Of a stretch of 64,000 bases of DNA, positions 1-8,391 are shown piece by piece. Numbering within the stretch: the first letter of the stretch is position 1; the number at the start of each line of letters is the position of its first letter. The notes beneath the pieces were generated by a model that did no database searches, was not told where the DNA came from, and worked only from the letters and a program-made list of their open reading frames with translations. The position numbers and the translations under genes were made by a program. Source of the DNA: Gordonia hongkongensis (GTDB lineage: Bacteria > Actinomycetota > Actinomycetes > Mycobacteriales > Mycobacteriaceae); assembly GCF_023078355.1 (NCBI RefSeq), contig NZ_CP095552.1, positions 5,231,948 to 5,295,947 of the forward strand, in the 5' to 3' direction.

Positions 1-118
1 CCGAACCGCCACCGCGGTGGGCCGACTCGGCGTCGACGTGGTCGATGCGGCGCCCGACAAGCTCCCGGCGAAACTCGCCGATCAATACCTATTGCTCAAG
101 TCGCGAGGGTTGCTCTGA
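1..118 (+). CDS. DUF58-type protein, C-terminal fragment
   Basis: Only the last 38 residues are inside the window; the frame is open from base 2 to the TGA at 116-118. The tail (VDVVDAAPDKLPAKLADQYL, then LLLKSRGLL) resembles the end of actinobacterial DUF58 proteins, which usually sit beside a MoxR AAA ATPase and a transglutaminase-like protein. Support from context: M. tuberculosis has moxR2, a DUF58 gene (Rv3693), a SpoIIM-like gene (Rv3694c) and an RDD gene (Rv3695) in a row, and the last two occur here at 14.0-16.0 kb. The family call rests on a short tail plus this synteny. Confidence 0.5.
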   Translation, partial: RTATAVGRLGVDVVDAAPDKLPAKLADQYLLLKSRGLL

Positions 119-605
119 CCTGGGCGATTCACACTCTTCGAGGGTGTCTACCTGGCGACCACTTTCATAGACACCGGGAGTCGAGAGGGAGGGATCGACA
201 CGCGTAGCTACCACCTGCGAAGTCACTCAGGATGTGGAAGCCGTGTCCTCCCAACTTGTTTCCACTCGTCCTCGTCTTTCGCCGATGCTCTACCTTCTGT
301 CGACTGAAGTGCTGCATATCGCTGCCCAAATATGTCGGGCTTGCCAAGAGCCACCCGAGGAATGAACCTGGGCTGCCCACCTCACTCCGGGTCATGCCAC
401 GCCACGTTCGAGGCGTGACACCGATCACGGCAGTACCAGCGATCCGCACAGATCCATCAGTCGAACTGAATATGGACAAGGATGGCACTCGGCCGACGGG
501 GAGGACGGCGGGTGTCATCCTTGTCCACTTCTCTGCCTGCCATCGCCCAGAGCCCGGCACCGCCAACCCTTTCGACTCCCGGACGCAGGCGTCTTTCAGA
601 AGCTC
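119..605. other. Gene-poor stretch with one imperfect hairpin
   Basis: No convincing gene is visible. The open frames here have no family resemblance and no good ribosome binding site. The only structure noticed is an inverted repeat: GGACAAGGATGGCAC at 474-488 faces GTGTCATCCTTGTCC at 512-526, 15-bp arms with one mismatch and a 23-bp loop. It has no T-run typical of a terminator. Confidence 0.4.
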
Positions 606-878
606 TCAGATCGAGGTGGGCGGGCCACGCTGCCGCCCACCTCGCCTCACCACTCGGTGTCGCGGCCGCAGGTGCGCGATGCGAGCGGCGGTTCGGCATG
701 AACCAGGTACCCGGCGCCGAACGGTGGCGACCCCGCACGTGAGGGTAGGTAGCACCTGTTGCGGATCGCCGACCTGCGCGAAGACAGCATCGATTTCAGC
801 GGCCAGCCAGGTGTCTTCGGCGTCGATCACGTCGACACATCCGGCTGGCGACGCAGCCGTGACGCAGCCCATCATCAT
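606..878 (-). CDS. Small hypothetical protein downstream of hsp20
   Basis: A 90-residue frame begins with three consecutive ATG codons; the first, at 878, is preceded by GGGAGGT at a 5-base spacing, a strong ribosome binding site. It follows hsp20 on the same strand with a 51-base gap, so it may be cotranscribed and share heat-shock control. The N-terminal half is mixed and acidic (VDVIDAEDTWLAAEIDAVF); the C-terminal third is Arg-rich. No family is recognised. It could be a real accessory gene or a chance frame; the binding site and operon position are the main support. Confidence 0.42.
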   Translation of the reverse strand: MMMGCVTAASPAGCVDVIDAEDTWLAAEIDAVFAQVGDPQQVLPTLTCGVATVRRRVPGSCRTAARIAHLRPRHRVVRRGGRQRGPPTSI

Positions 879-929
879 CTCAGACCTCCCGGTACTGGGG
901 TGACAGTGACGAACCACCTCCCCGGTCAG

Positions 930-1388
930 TCAGCCCGAGGCCGCCTCGGAGCCGGCGGTGATCTCCTGACGTCCGTCGCCGGAATGCTCGATGGCCACCT
1001 TGCGAGGCTTGGCTCTCTCGGCCACCGGGATCGTCACCGTGAGCACACCGTTGTCATAGGCAGCAGAGATCTTCGCCGGATCGACACCCTCACCCAGAGT
1101 GATCTGCCGACGATAGGTGCCGGCGAAACGCTCGTTGCCCAACCACTGCACACCCTCATCCGAGAGTGCGCTGCGATGCGCCGACAAGGTCAACACCCCG
1201 TTGTCGACGTTGAGATCGATCGAACCAGGATCAGCACCAGGCAGGTCGGCAATCAACGAATAGTGGTCGTCGACCTTGTACACATCGATCGGCATGAATC
1301 GCGGTGTACGTCGGCCAGCGCCGGACTCGCCGGTGAGAAGTCCTCGAGCCCAGTCATCAACCATGGAGAACGGATCGATACCCAGCAT
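930..1388 (-). CDS. hsp20: Small heat shock protein, Hsp20/alpha-crystallin family
   Basis: An ATP-independent holdase that binds unfolding proteins. The protein has a short N-terminal arm (MLGIDPFSMVDDWARGLL), an alpha-crystallin domain from about residue 35 to 130 (PIDVYKVDDHYSLIADLPG, then NGVLTLSA, YDNGVLTVTIP) and a short polar tail. The frame can be extended to GTG 1448, but ATG 1388 is preferred: AAGGAGG lies 8 bases upstream and the family usually starts with a motif like MLxxDPF. That gives 152 residues, normal for the family. A CIRCE operator lies upstream, so HrcA control is likely. Confidence 0.9.
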   Translation of the reverse strand: MLGIDPFSMVDDWARGLLTGESGAGRRTPRFMPIDVYKVDDHYSLIADLPGADPGSIDLNVDNGVLTLSAHRSALSDEGVQWLGNERFAGTYRRQITLGEGVDPAKISAAYDNGVLTVTIPVAERAKPRKVAIEHSGDGRQEITAGSEAASG

Positions 1389-1396
1389 CGCAAACA

Positions 1397-1403
1397 CCTC
1401 CTT
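1397..1403 (-). promoter_or_regulatory. Ribosome binding site deciding the hsp20 start
   Basis: AAGGAGG read on the minus strand, followed by 8 bases and then ATG at 1388. The upstream candidate starts (GTG 1448, ATG 1445) have no comparable site, so translation should begin at 1388. Confidence 0.75.
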
Positions 1404-1462
1404 GATCCACGGGTGCCGCCACGCTGACGGCACCACATCAACCATCACTGCGCGCCATCAGA

Positions 1463-1489
1463 TTAGCACTCAACGCCAGTGAGTGCCAA
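1463..1489. promoter_or_regulatory. CIRCE operator (HrcA binding site)
   Basis: TTAGCACTC at 1463-1471, nine bases, then GAGTGCCAA at 1481-1489. The CIRCE consensus is TTAGCACTC-N9-GAGTGCTAA; only one base of the right arm differs. The spacing is exact. It lies 75 bases before the hsp20 ATG. HrcA represses chaperone genes through this element in many Gram-positive bacteria. Confidence 0.9.
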
Positions 1490-1669
1490 GCATCTTTTCG
1501 ATGATCAACGCACTCAGTCCTCCACCGGCACAACAGCACTCGACCCAAGAGCAGAGCAGTAGCCCGCTTTCGGCATCGGGTGGCGATTCACCCAGACGAG
1601 TGCTATCTAGGAACACGACGTTCACCCCCGGCACGTTCCGACGACATGACCCAGGAAGGACCCAACCGA

Positions 1670-1917
1670 TGTCGGCCCCCGCCCCTGAACTTCACCCGAT
1701 CGTCTGGCCCGACCCCAGCCCGCTGCAGCACTGGTGGACCCACGTCATGGGCCGGCCACGTCTCCACCCGGATCAATCCGAAACACCGGTACCAGCCACA
1801 CCCGGCACCCATGACCAGCAACGACGCACGCCCGGCCCGGCATTGACCGCCAGCATGGGTGCCCGCGGCCGCCACAGCATGCCTCGACAGCAGCTGGCTT
1901 CCGCTCGACGGCGCTGA
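1670..1917 (+). CDS. Small hypothetical protein divergent from hsp20
   Basis: An 82-residue frame starting at ATG 1670, preceded by AAGGA at 8-base spacing. The N-terminus is Pro/Trp rich (LHPIVWPDPSPLQHWWTHVM) and the C-terminal half is basic and low in complexity. No family is recognised. It diverges from hsp20 across the CIRCE region, so it could respond to the same stress. Coding status is uncertain. Confidence 0.3.
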
Positions 1918-2071
1918 CCGCGTCACACACCTCTACGGCCGGGCCACGCCTCCCAACGCACAGCGACATGACCCCCGACCTCAGGGTGCGTTCTGTTCAC
2001 GCGCGGGACGGGCATTGGCCCTACGACGACTCTTGCTGTCCCACAACGCCAACTTGATCGAACTTGCAGTC

Positions 2072-2197
2072 ATGACATCCCGCAGCCTCACATTTCACCG
2101 TTACACCCCGCCCACCCCACATCACGACCTACGGTGGGCCCTGGCCTACCTCATCACCCTGGCCGCCATCCTTGTATTCCTCACCACGTTGCAATGA
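2072..2197 (+). CDS. Possible 41-residue single-span membrane protein
   Basis: ATG 2072 opens a 41-residue frame with a polar N-terminal half (TSRSLTFHRYTPPTPHHDLR) and a C-terminal hydrophobic helix (WALAYLITLAAILVFLTTL). The topology fits a tail-anchored mini-protein. There is no clear ribosome binding site, which weakens the call. Confidence 0.25.
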   Translation: MTSRSLTFHRYTPPTPHHDLRWALAYLITLAAILVFLTTLQ

Positions 2198-2403
2198 CAC
2201 CTCGATCTCCTGGCGGGCTGGGCAACCCAACAACGGGTGACGGCAGCGGCGTACCCGCCGCGACACTGTCACGCCGCACACGTAACGTCCGATGACCGGT
2301 CGTAGATCGGTGTCGCATCGGCCCTAGTAGATCCCGAAACACACTGCGCTAGAGCACTTTCGAAACACATTGAGCAGGACATCAGAAGGAAGGTCAGACG
2401 CGT

Positions 2404-2523
2404 ATGGTGAGCCTGGGTGGTCTTGTCATGCCGGTCGCTGTGATGGTCGCCGCGTTGGTCATGGAAGCAGTGCAGAAACGCATACACCCCTATTCGCCCG
2501 ACGACGACGTCCCACGCCTCTGA
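2404..2523 (+). CDS. Small membrane protein, 39 residues
   Basis: ATG 2404 follows AAGGAAGG at about 10 bases and encodes 39 residues: a single hydrophobic helix at about residues 3-20 (SLGGLVMPVAVMVAALVM), a basic junction (QKR), then a polar acidic tail (HPYSPDDDVPRL). The positive-inside pattern predicts the C-terminus in the cytoplasm. No family is recognised. Its neighbours are other orphan small ORFs in accessory DNA. The binding site plus clean helix-then-tail design make it more credible than a random frame. Confidence 0.4.
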   Translation: MVSLGGLVMPVAVMVAALVMEAVQKRIHPYSPDDDVPRL

Positions 2524-3141
2524 CAGACCGGGCGCGCCCATCCTGGCCACGGCCTTTCTGCCAGCAGCGGCGGGACCACCTCTGGCAAAGCGGTTTCGGG
2601 GCCGGCTTCCGACTGATCTCCGCAGGACGACTCTGGCACTGAGTGTCTAATACCCTGTCCAGCAGCGATTCACAACCACTGGCTACGACGATCAGGAGGA
2701 GTGGCCAGGCTGACACATCTGGGAGATATGCAGGCTATTGCTGCGGGTAACACTGCATATCCGCTTGCTGCGTTGGTCCTGCGTTGATGGCTCACTGTCC
2801 GATGACACCGTAGTTGGGAGTTGTGACAGCTAATTGGTGAGTCACTAACCCGCGTTTGCGGCACCCGGATTGCGTAGTTCGCTGCCAACTGAATCGAGAT
2901 CGCGGGTTCGGCACAGGCGTGGCCCCGACGGCCGGCCTGCTGACTCCTGTCGAAATACGCTGTGCGAGAACGAATACTCTGATTCGATGGTGCCCAATGT
3001 GCTAGGACCAATGGAAGGTCGGGGACGTTCAGAATGCCTAGCGAGAGACCGGACAGGTTCGGCCCCAGCCACTCCCACCGAAGCCCTCGCCCCGGGAGCA
3101 GCGTAGGGGCCTGGGTCGGGTTGACCGGCGGCGGGACAGTC
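2524..3141. other. Gene-poor stretch, 618 bases
   Basis: No gene can be supported. Open frames exist on both strands but none has a recognisable domain or a convincing binding site. Base composition between about 2650 and 3030 is visibly less GC-rich than the flanking genes, which fits old accessory DNA or gene remnants. Confidence 0.4.
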
Positions 3142-3195
3142 TGTACCGTTTGGTACATCGCATACTATTCAGTACACTCTGAACCGATGGGTACA
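3142..3195. promoter_or_regulatory. Operator region of the NTF2-like/TetR pair
   Basis: TGTACC (3142-3147), four bases, GGTACA (3152-3157) form a 16-bp palindrome. The half-site recurs as AGTACA at 3171-3176 and GGTACA at 3190-3195, giving three copies at exact 19-bp intervals. The block lies just before the 3221 start codon and is the probable binding region for the TetR protein encoded downstream. The pattern is seen; the link to that regulator is inference. Confidence 0.6.
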
Positions 3196-3220
3196 CCCGT
3201 GCTCTTGAAAGGAGCTTGTC

Positions 3221-3688
3221 ATGTCTCGTCCTCCGCTGCCGCCGTTCACCGAGGCCACCGCTACCCAGAAGGTCCGCGCCGCAGAAGACGCGTGGAACAC
3301 GCGTGACCCCGAGCGCGTCTCCCTCGCGTATAGCGAGGACAGCTGGTGGCGGAACCGATCGACTTTCGTCCAGGGCCGTGCCGCGATCGTCGAATTCCTC
3401 ACAGACAAGTGGGACCGCGAGCTCGACTACCGACTCATCAAAGAGCTGTGGGCATTCACCGGCGACGTCATCGCGGTGCGCTTCGCCTACGAGTATCGTG
3501 ATCTCACCGGCCACTGGTTCCGCGCATACGGGAACGAAAACTGGCACTTCGACAAGGACGGCCTGATGACCCACCGCCACGCGAGCATCAACGACGTCGC
3601 GATCACGGAGTCCGACCGCAAGTTCTTCTGGGACGCCTCCGGTCCCCGGCTGGCCGACCACCCCGGCTTGAGCGACCTCGGACTGTAA
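3221..3688 (+). CDS. NTF2-like (SnoaL-fold) DUF1348 protein
   Basis: A 155-residue protein with the compact SnoaL/NTF2-like fold of the DUF1348 family: [20 protein letters not shown], then [18 protein letters not shown] and a C-terminal beta portion ([18 protein letters not shown]). Members are small, single-domain and cytosolic, and usually of unknown function. AAAGGAG lies 7 bases before ATG 3221. The stop overlaps the next start by one base (TAATG), so the gene and its TetR neighbour are translationally coupled. Full length for the family. Confidence 0.85.
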   Translation: MSRPPLPPFTEATATQKVRAAEDAWNTRDPERVSLAYSEDSWWRNRSTFVQGRAAIVEFLTDKWDRELDYRLIKELWAFTGDVIAVRFAYEYRDLTGHWFRAYGNENWHFDKDGLMTHRHASINDVAITESDRKFFWDASGPRLADHPGLSDLGL

Positions 3689-4254
3689 TGGCCCGAACCG
3701 TCCTCGACCGATCCGACGCGGTCCGCGCGCTGGCCGGCGTCTTCCGCAAGCGAGGCTTCGAAGCCGGCTCGCTGTCGGTCATCCAGCAAGAGACCGGACT
3801 CGGCCGCGGCAGCCTCTACCACTTTTTCCCTGACGGGAAAACGGACATGGCGCGTGCCGTTCTCGACGAGGTGAGCGAGTGGTTCGAGGAACGGGTCTTC
3901 GTGCCACTTCGCACGACCGAGAGCGCAACTCAAGCGGTCGAGGCGATGTCACAAGAGGTGGCCGACTACTTCATGTCCCGCGAGAGCGTGTGCCTGTTCG
4001 CGGCAATGACGTTGGGCCAGGAGAAGGAGACATTCGCTGACGCGGTCCGCAGCTACTTCAGCGACTGGGTCGACGCTCTCGCGGAAGCGCTACGGCGCGG
4101 CGGGCTCACCAACCAAGAGGCTTCAGACCGTGCCCTGGACGCGGTCGCGGCGATCCAAGGCGGGCTGATCTTGGCCCGTGCCTACGACGACAGCGCGACC
4201 TTCCTTCACATCGTCGACCGCACCCGGCAGCGCCTACTCGCCCCCGTTTCCTGA
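3688..4254 (+). CDS. TetR/AcrR-family regulator
   Basis: A 188-residue regulator. The N-terminal helix-turn-helix covers about residues 8-55 (AGVFRKRGFEAGSLSVIQQE, then TGLGRGSLYHFFPDGK), and the rest is the ligand and dimer domain. The start overlaps the stop of the NTF2-like gene. A local autoregulator acting on the GTACA-containing operator region at 3142-3195 is the simplest reading. The effector is unknown. Confidence 0.87.
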   Translation: MARTVLDRSDAVRALAGVFRKRGFEAGSLSVIQQETGLGRGSLYHFFPDGKTDMARAVLDEVSEWFEERVFVPLRTTESATQAVEAMSQEVADYFMSRESVCLFAAMTLGQEKETFADAVRSYFSDWVDALAEALRRGGLTNQEASDRALDAVAAIQGGLILARAYDDSATFLHIVDRTRQRLLAPVS

Positions 4255-4513
4255 GCGGACGCTGACAGTAGGCCGAGCCGCCGTCACTCTCGGCTGCCGG
4301 ACTTGCCTCATCGCGACGCCCGACGGTTTCATCGGATCGACAGACAGACCCTATGTCACCCAACCGTGAAAACTGTTCTTTGTCAGCGTCATTCATCGAG
4401 GTCGGCGCTCGGTCGCCCCCTGACATCGAGACGTCCCCCTCCCGCCCCACGCCGGACAACTTTCTGGAGGAGGCACTTAGGAGCGCGGGGCTGGAGTGAA
4501 GGCGTGGGGTGGC

Positions 4514-4861
4514 TCAGAAGTAGTAGCTCTTGTTCGCGACGACGGTGACTCGCTTGATCGCGGTGCGGTACGCCCCTGCGCCGTACCAAGTCTTGCAGAA
4601 CAAGTTGGCGGTGAGCTGAACACTTGCACCGGCGGGCGCGGTAACGGCTGTCCAACGTCCGGGACGCCAGTTCGTGGAGTTTCCTGGTGTGGCCGCGACT
4701 TGCAGGCTGCTCACAGACCCCCGCCCCAGACAATTGGCGTCACTATAGTTGGGATAGATCGTCACCATCGCCGCGTCGGCGGTGGGTGCGGTGAGCAGTC
4801 CGGCGCCACACACCATTGCCGCAGCCGCGGCCGATACTCCCAGTCGATGCTTCATTCTCAT
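4514..4861 (-). CDS. Small secreted protein, function unknown
   Basis: A 115-residue protein with a Sec signal peptide: basic start (MRMKHR), Ala-rich helix, and a likely signal peptidase I cleavage after about residue 30 (TADA). The mature part of about 85 residues has two cysteines (Cys44, Cys89) that could form a disulfide, and ends in an aromatic SYYF. ATG 4861 is preceded by AAGGGG at 8 bases. No family is recognised; the predicted location is outside the membrane. Confidence 0.6.
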   Translation of the reverse strand: MRMKHRLGVSAAAAAMVCGAGLLTAPTADAAMVTIYPNYSDANCLGRGSVSSLQVAATPGNSTNWRPGRWTAVTAPAGASVQLTANLFCKTWYGAGAYRTAIKRVTVVANKSYYF

Positions 4862-5300
4862 GCGGTGTACCCCTTGTCTTGGTCAGAAATACGAAATGCC
4901 AGCTGCCTCGACGACGGCGGCAAATGCACTATCGCAACGATTTGAGGGTGTCGGCACCCGACCTGCGAGAATTCACCCGTACGGGCCAACCGATTCCAGC
5001 GTTTGGCCCGCACCGCCGTGCCTTGACCCCCGATTCATACTCCGGAGTACTTATCTGACTTCGTCGTCGGTCGCCGACGAGGCGTGCGCTGATTCAGGAT
5101 CGCGACGGCCAGGCATCGACCTCACCTCACACCACTGCGACAGAGGACATTCCGCGGCGCACCACCACCCGACTCGCCGCGACTGGCCCCTCGGCGAGCC
5201 GAGCGTGCCCGCGATCGGAGGCAGCGCGAAGCCACGCAAGAAGCCGAACGTCATGACCTACTGGAGGACCGCCGACGTTCCTCTCACACCTCCACGACAG
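4862..5300. other. Intergenic stretch with a short palindrome
   Basis: About 440 bases without a supported gene. A perfect 12-bp palindrome, TACTCCGGAGTA, lies at 5038-5049, shortly after a TTGACC that could be a -35 element, but no plausible plus-strand gene follows. It may be an orphan regulator site left after gene loss. Confidence 0.35.
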
Positions 5301-5690
5301 TCACACCGCCACCGCCGGGATGTCGGCCGCGTAGCGGATGACCGAACCGACCCGGCCGAAGCGACGTTCGATGATCACGATCGCCTCCGCGAGCTGGTCG
5401 GGGTCGTCGACGTCGGCGACGAATGCCGCGGTGTGCCCGTTGTTGCCGAGCATGAACGGCAGGACCGCGGAGTACTCACTGCTGACGACAGCCAGCGGGA
5501 TGTCGCGACGGAACAGGTCGTACGCGTGGTCGATGGCAGCAGGGTCGTCGAGGACGACGAGCGGGACCGAGGAGATGTGCTTGTTCTTTCTCATGTATCG
5601 AGAGTGAACTCGCAGGTTATGAGGGGGTTGACCGATCACTGTGAATTCGCTGGCAGCTACGCGTTGCCACCCCCCGGCCCGCGAGGTCAC
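5301..5690 (-). CDS. Hypothetical protein, SDR-like C-terminal segment
   Basis: The full frame is 129 residues from GTG 5690, whose first bases overlap the stop of the aconitase-family gene in a GTGA arrangement, suggesting coupling. A shorter start at ATG 5594 gives 97 residues. The segment VADVDDPDQLAEAIVIIERR FGRV resembles the helix-strand stretch of short-chain dehydrogenases, but the glycine-rich cofactor loop and the Tyr-xxx-Lys pair are absent. It may be a decayed or repurposed Rossmann fragment. No function can be assigned. Confidence 0.4.
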   Translation of the reverse strand: MTSRAGGWQRVAASEFTVIGQPPHNLRVHSRYMRKNKHISSVPLVVLDDPAAIDHAYDLFRRDIPLAVVSSEYSAVLPFMLGNNGHTAAFVADVDDPDQLAEAIVIIERRFGRVGSVIRYAADIPAVAV

Positions 5691-8284
5691 CGCACGAGTT
5701 GCTCGTCGAGAATGCTGGGGATGACTCCGCCGCGTCGGAGAAGCCGACGATCCAAATCGGTCTCGGCGGCCACCTGCGCGTCGAAACGCATCTCGGAACC
5801 GTCGACCCGTCGGACCACGACCGTCACCGTCCCGCGCTCGACGGCGTCGGCAGTCCCGTTGACGTGCAGTCGGTCTCCGGGCTGCAGGTCCTGCAACCCG
5901 CCGTCGACGTCAGCAGGAACCAGCAACGGCAGGACGCCGACACCGATCAGATTGGACCGATGAATCCGCTCGAAACTGCGCGCGAGCACGGCCCGCACTC
6001 CGAGAAGACGCACCAGCTTCGCCGCCCAGTCGCGCGAGCTGCCCATGCCGTACCGTTCCCCGGCGACGATCACCACTGCGTCGCCGGCGTCGGCATAGCG
6101 TCGGGCGGCTTCCGGGAGCAACACGACCTCGCCCGTGGGGGCGTGGACAGTGTGCGCGGGAGCCGCATCCGGTGCGAGCGCGTTGCGGACGTTCTTGTTC
6201 TGAAAGCCGCCCCGCAGCATGGCTTCCCAATTGCCGCGCCGGGAGGCGTAGACGTTCAGGTCGCCCGGTTCCGCACCCCGCTCCACGAGGTATCGACCGG
6301 TCGGGCTGTCGGGCTTGATCGCCCCGGCCGGGGAGATGTGGTCGGTGGTGATGTCGTCGCCGAGCACGAGCAGGGGATGCGCGGTGTACTCCCCGAGCAT
6401 GGTGTGCGCGTAGCCGTCATCGGCAAAAGGAGGACGCCGCAGGGCCGTCGACGACGGGTCCCAGGGAAACAGCGGCCCATCCGGTACATCGAGTGCGTCC
6501 CACGCGGGATTGCGGGATGCCGACGCGAAGTCGTCGACGACATCGCGCGGCCGCCGCGACGAATCCGTCAGAGCATCGATTTCGTCAGGGGCGGGCCACA
6601 GATCAGCGAGCAGCACGTCGTGTCCGTCGGCGTCGACGCCGATCGGCTCCGAGGTGGGATCGATGGCCGCGTCACCGGCAAGGGCGAAGACGATCACCAT
6701 CGGCGGCGACATCAGCAGACCCAGTTCGAGGTCCGGGTGGACGCGGCCGGGGAAGTTGCGGTTGCCACTGAGAACAGCCACCGGCTTCCGGGTGCGCGCC
6801 TCGGCCACCGCGGTGATCTCCGCCGGCAGCGGACCCGAGTTGCCGATGCAGGTGGCACAACCGAATCCGACGATGTCGAAACCGACCGCGGACAGGTCGT
6901 CGGTGAGACCGGCCCGCTCGAGCACGCCGGCGGCAGAGGGCGAACCCGGCGCGAGGGAGGTCTTCACATACTCCGGCACCCGCATCCCTCGCTCCCGTGC
7001 GCGGCGGGCGACCAGACCCGCAGCGATGAGGAGGCGCGGGTCAGAGGTGTTGGTACAGCTCGTGATCGACGCGATGGCGATCGGGAAGGCGGGCATCGGG
7101 ATGTCGTCGTCACATCGAGAAGGCCCCTCGGCGTCGAAGGTCGCCGGCAACTCGGTCACCGTAACCAGGTCCTGCGGACGACGCGGACCGGCCACCGACG
7201 GGACCACCGCACCCAGGTCGATGTCGATCATGCGGGTGAAACGCGGCTCGGCGTCGGGGTCGAACCACAGTCCGAGCCGTCGTGTCACCGACTCGACGAG
7301 CTCGCAGTGTTCTGCGGCACGTCCGGTGTCGGCCAGGTATCGGACGGTCTGTGCGTCGACGGGGAAGAACCCGGTGGTGGCACCGTATTCCGGGGCCATG
7401 TTGGCAATCACCGCCCGTGCGCCCACCGTCAGTGCCGATACGCCCGGTCCGTAGAACTCGACGAACTCACCCGTGACCCCGAGCTCGCGCAGACGGTGCG
7501 TGACCACCAACGCAAGGTCTGTGGCCAGCACACCCGCGGAGAGCGTCCCGGTGAGGCGGACTCCCACAACGTCGGGGATCCGCAGTGTGGTCGGCATGCC
7601 GAACATCACCGTCTCGGCTTCCAGACCTCCTATGCCCCAGCCCAATACACCCAGCCCGTTGATCATGGGCGTGTGGCTGTCCGTACCGAGCATCATGTCC
7701 GGAACCGCGTGGTCGACGCCACCGACCTTCTCCACCGTCACCACGGTGGCGAGCTGTTCGAGGTTGATCGTGTGCATGATCCCGGTACCCGGCGGGTTGA
7801 TGTGCACGGTGTCCATCGTCGTCGACGCCCAGGCCAGGAAGCGATACCGCTCCGCGTTGCGGCGCATGTCGTGGGCGAGATTGGCCGCGGCGGCATCGCG
7901 GCGCGCGAACGACTCGACCGCGAGCGAATGGTCCACCGAGACCTCCACCGGCAGGCGGGGACTCAACGCCGTCGGATCCCCACCTCGGGCGGCAACCGCG
8001 TCACGCATCGCGGCGATGTCGACGAGGGCGGGCGTGCTGGTGGTGTCGTGCATCAGCAACCGGCCCGGCACATACGGGATCTCGGCGTCGCTGGTGCCGG
8101 CGCGAAGCCAGCGGGTCATGTCGTCCAGGGCTCGATCGCGCGTCTCGGCGTCGGCATGGCGAGTCACGTTCTCGGCGAGTAGACGGACCACCGTGGGCCA
8201 CTGCCGGTACACGTCGGACCCGACCCGCCGCTCGACATCGACGACCGGCAGATCGGGTTGCGCGCGGCGTTCAGCTCCACTCAT
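5687..8284 (-). CDS. acnA: Aconitase-family Fe-S hydratase (AcnA-like)
   Basis: An 865-residue dehydratase of the aconitase A/IRP family. The three [4Fe-4S] ligands are present: Cys410 in ITSCTNTS, Cys476 and Cys479 in FGCATCIGNSGPL, with the same spacing as E. coli AcnA. GTDSHTP and the C-terminal swivel-domain SSRDWAAK and SFERIHRSNLIG motifs are intact, so it should be active. It is about 25 residues shorter than E. coli AcnA and close in length to 2-methylisocitrate dehydratases (AcnD). The preferred start is ATG 8284, because ATG/other codons at 8296 would lie inside the operator. Context (tricarboxylate transporter and RraA under the same operator type) suggests a dedicated catabolic role rather than the housekeeping TCA enzyme. 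Confidence 0.85.
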   Translation of the reverse strand: MSGAERRAQPDLPVVDVERRVGSDVYRQWPTVVRLLAENVTRHADAETRDRALDDMTRWLRAGTSDAEIPYVPGRLLMHDTTSTPALVDIAAMRDAVAARGGDPTALSPRLPVEVSVDHSLAVESFARRDAAAANLAHDMRRNAERYRFLAWASTTMDTVHINPPGTGIMHTINLEQLATVVTVEKVGGVDHAVPDMMLGTDSHTPMINGLGVLGWGIGGLEAETVMFGMPTTLRIPDVVGVRLTGTLSAGVLATDLALVVTHRLRELGVTGEFVEFYGPGVSALTVGARAVIANMAPEYGATTGFFPVDAQTVRYLADTGRAAEHCELVESVTRRLGLWFDPDAEPRFTRMIDIDLGAVVPSVAGPRRPQDLVTVTELPATFDAEGPSRCDDDIPMPAFPIAIASITSCTNTSDPRLLIAAGLVARRARERGMRVPEYVKTSLAPGSPSAAGVLERAGLTDDLSAVGFDIVGFGCATCIGNSGPLPAEITAVAEARTRKPVAVLSGNRNFPGRVHPDLELGLLMSPPMVIVFALAGDAAIDPTSEPIGVDADGHDVLLADLWPAPDEIDALTDSSRRPRDVVDDFASASRNPAWDALDVPDGPLFPWDPSSTALRRPPFADDGYAHTMLGEYTAHPLLVLGDDITTDHISPAGAIKPDSPTGRYLVERGAEPGDLNVYASRRGNWEAMLRGGFQNKNVRNALAPDAAPAHTVHAPTGEVVLLPEAARRYADAGDAVVIVAGERYGMGSSRDWAAKLVRLLGVRAVLARSFERIHRSNLIGVGVLPLLVPADVDGGLQDLQPGDRLHVNGTADAVERGTVTVVVRRVDGSEMRFDAQVAAETDLDRRLLRRGGVIPSILDEQLVR

Positions 8285-8294
8285 GCATCCCACC

Positions 8295-8310
8295 ATAGGT
8301 TATAACCTAT
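8295..8310. promoter_or_regulatory. GntR operator, copy 1
   Basis: ATAGGTTATAACCTAT is a perfect 16-bp palindrome, placed between the divergent aconitase and gntR genes. A near-identical copy lies at 9119-9134 before tctC. The location on both sides of the regulator gene makes this its likely binding site. Confidence 0.85.
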
Positions 8311-8391
8311 AACTTGCACCACCGGTGATATCATCGCGGCGTCCGGCGCTGCCGCACCTCGACGTCCCATGACCACTGCCGGGAGGCCGCC

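Noticed and set aside
2670..3158. 162-residue minus-strand frame
   Set aside because: No family resemblance, no binding site, and its start lies in the operator region of the NTF2-like gene.
4782..5963. 393-residue plus-strand frame
   Set aside because: It crosses the ends of two minus-strand genes and an intergenic region; no recognisable domain.
5699..8182. 827-residue plus-strand open frame antisense to the aconitase-family gene
   Set aside because: It is the mirror of a conserved coding gene with intact Fe-S motifs; composition is Arg/His/Asp rich and no family is recognisable.
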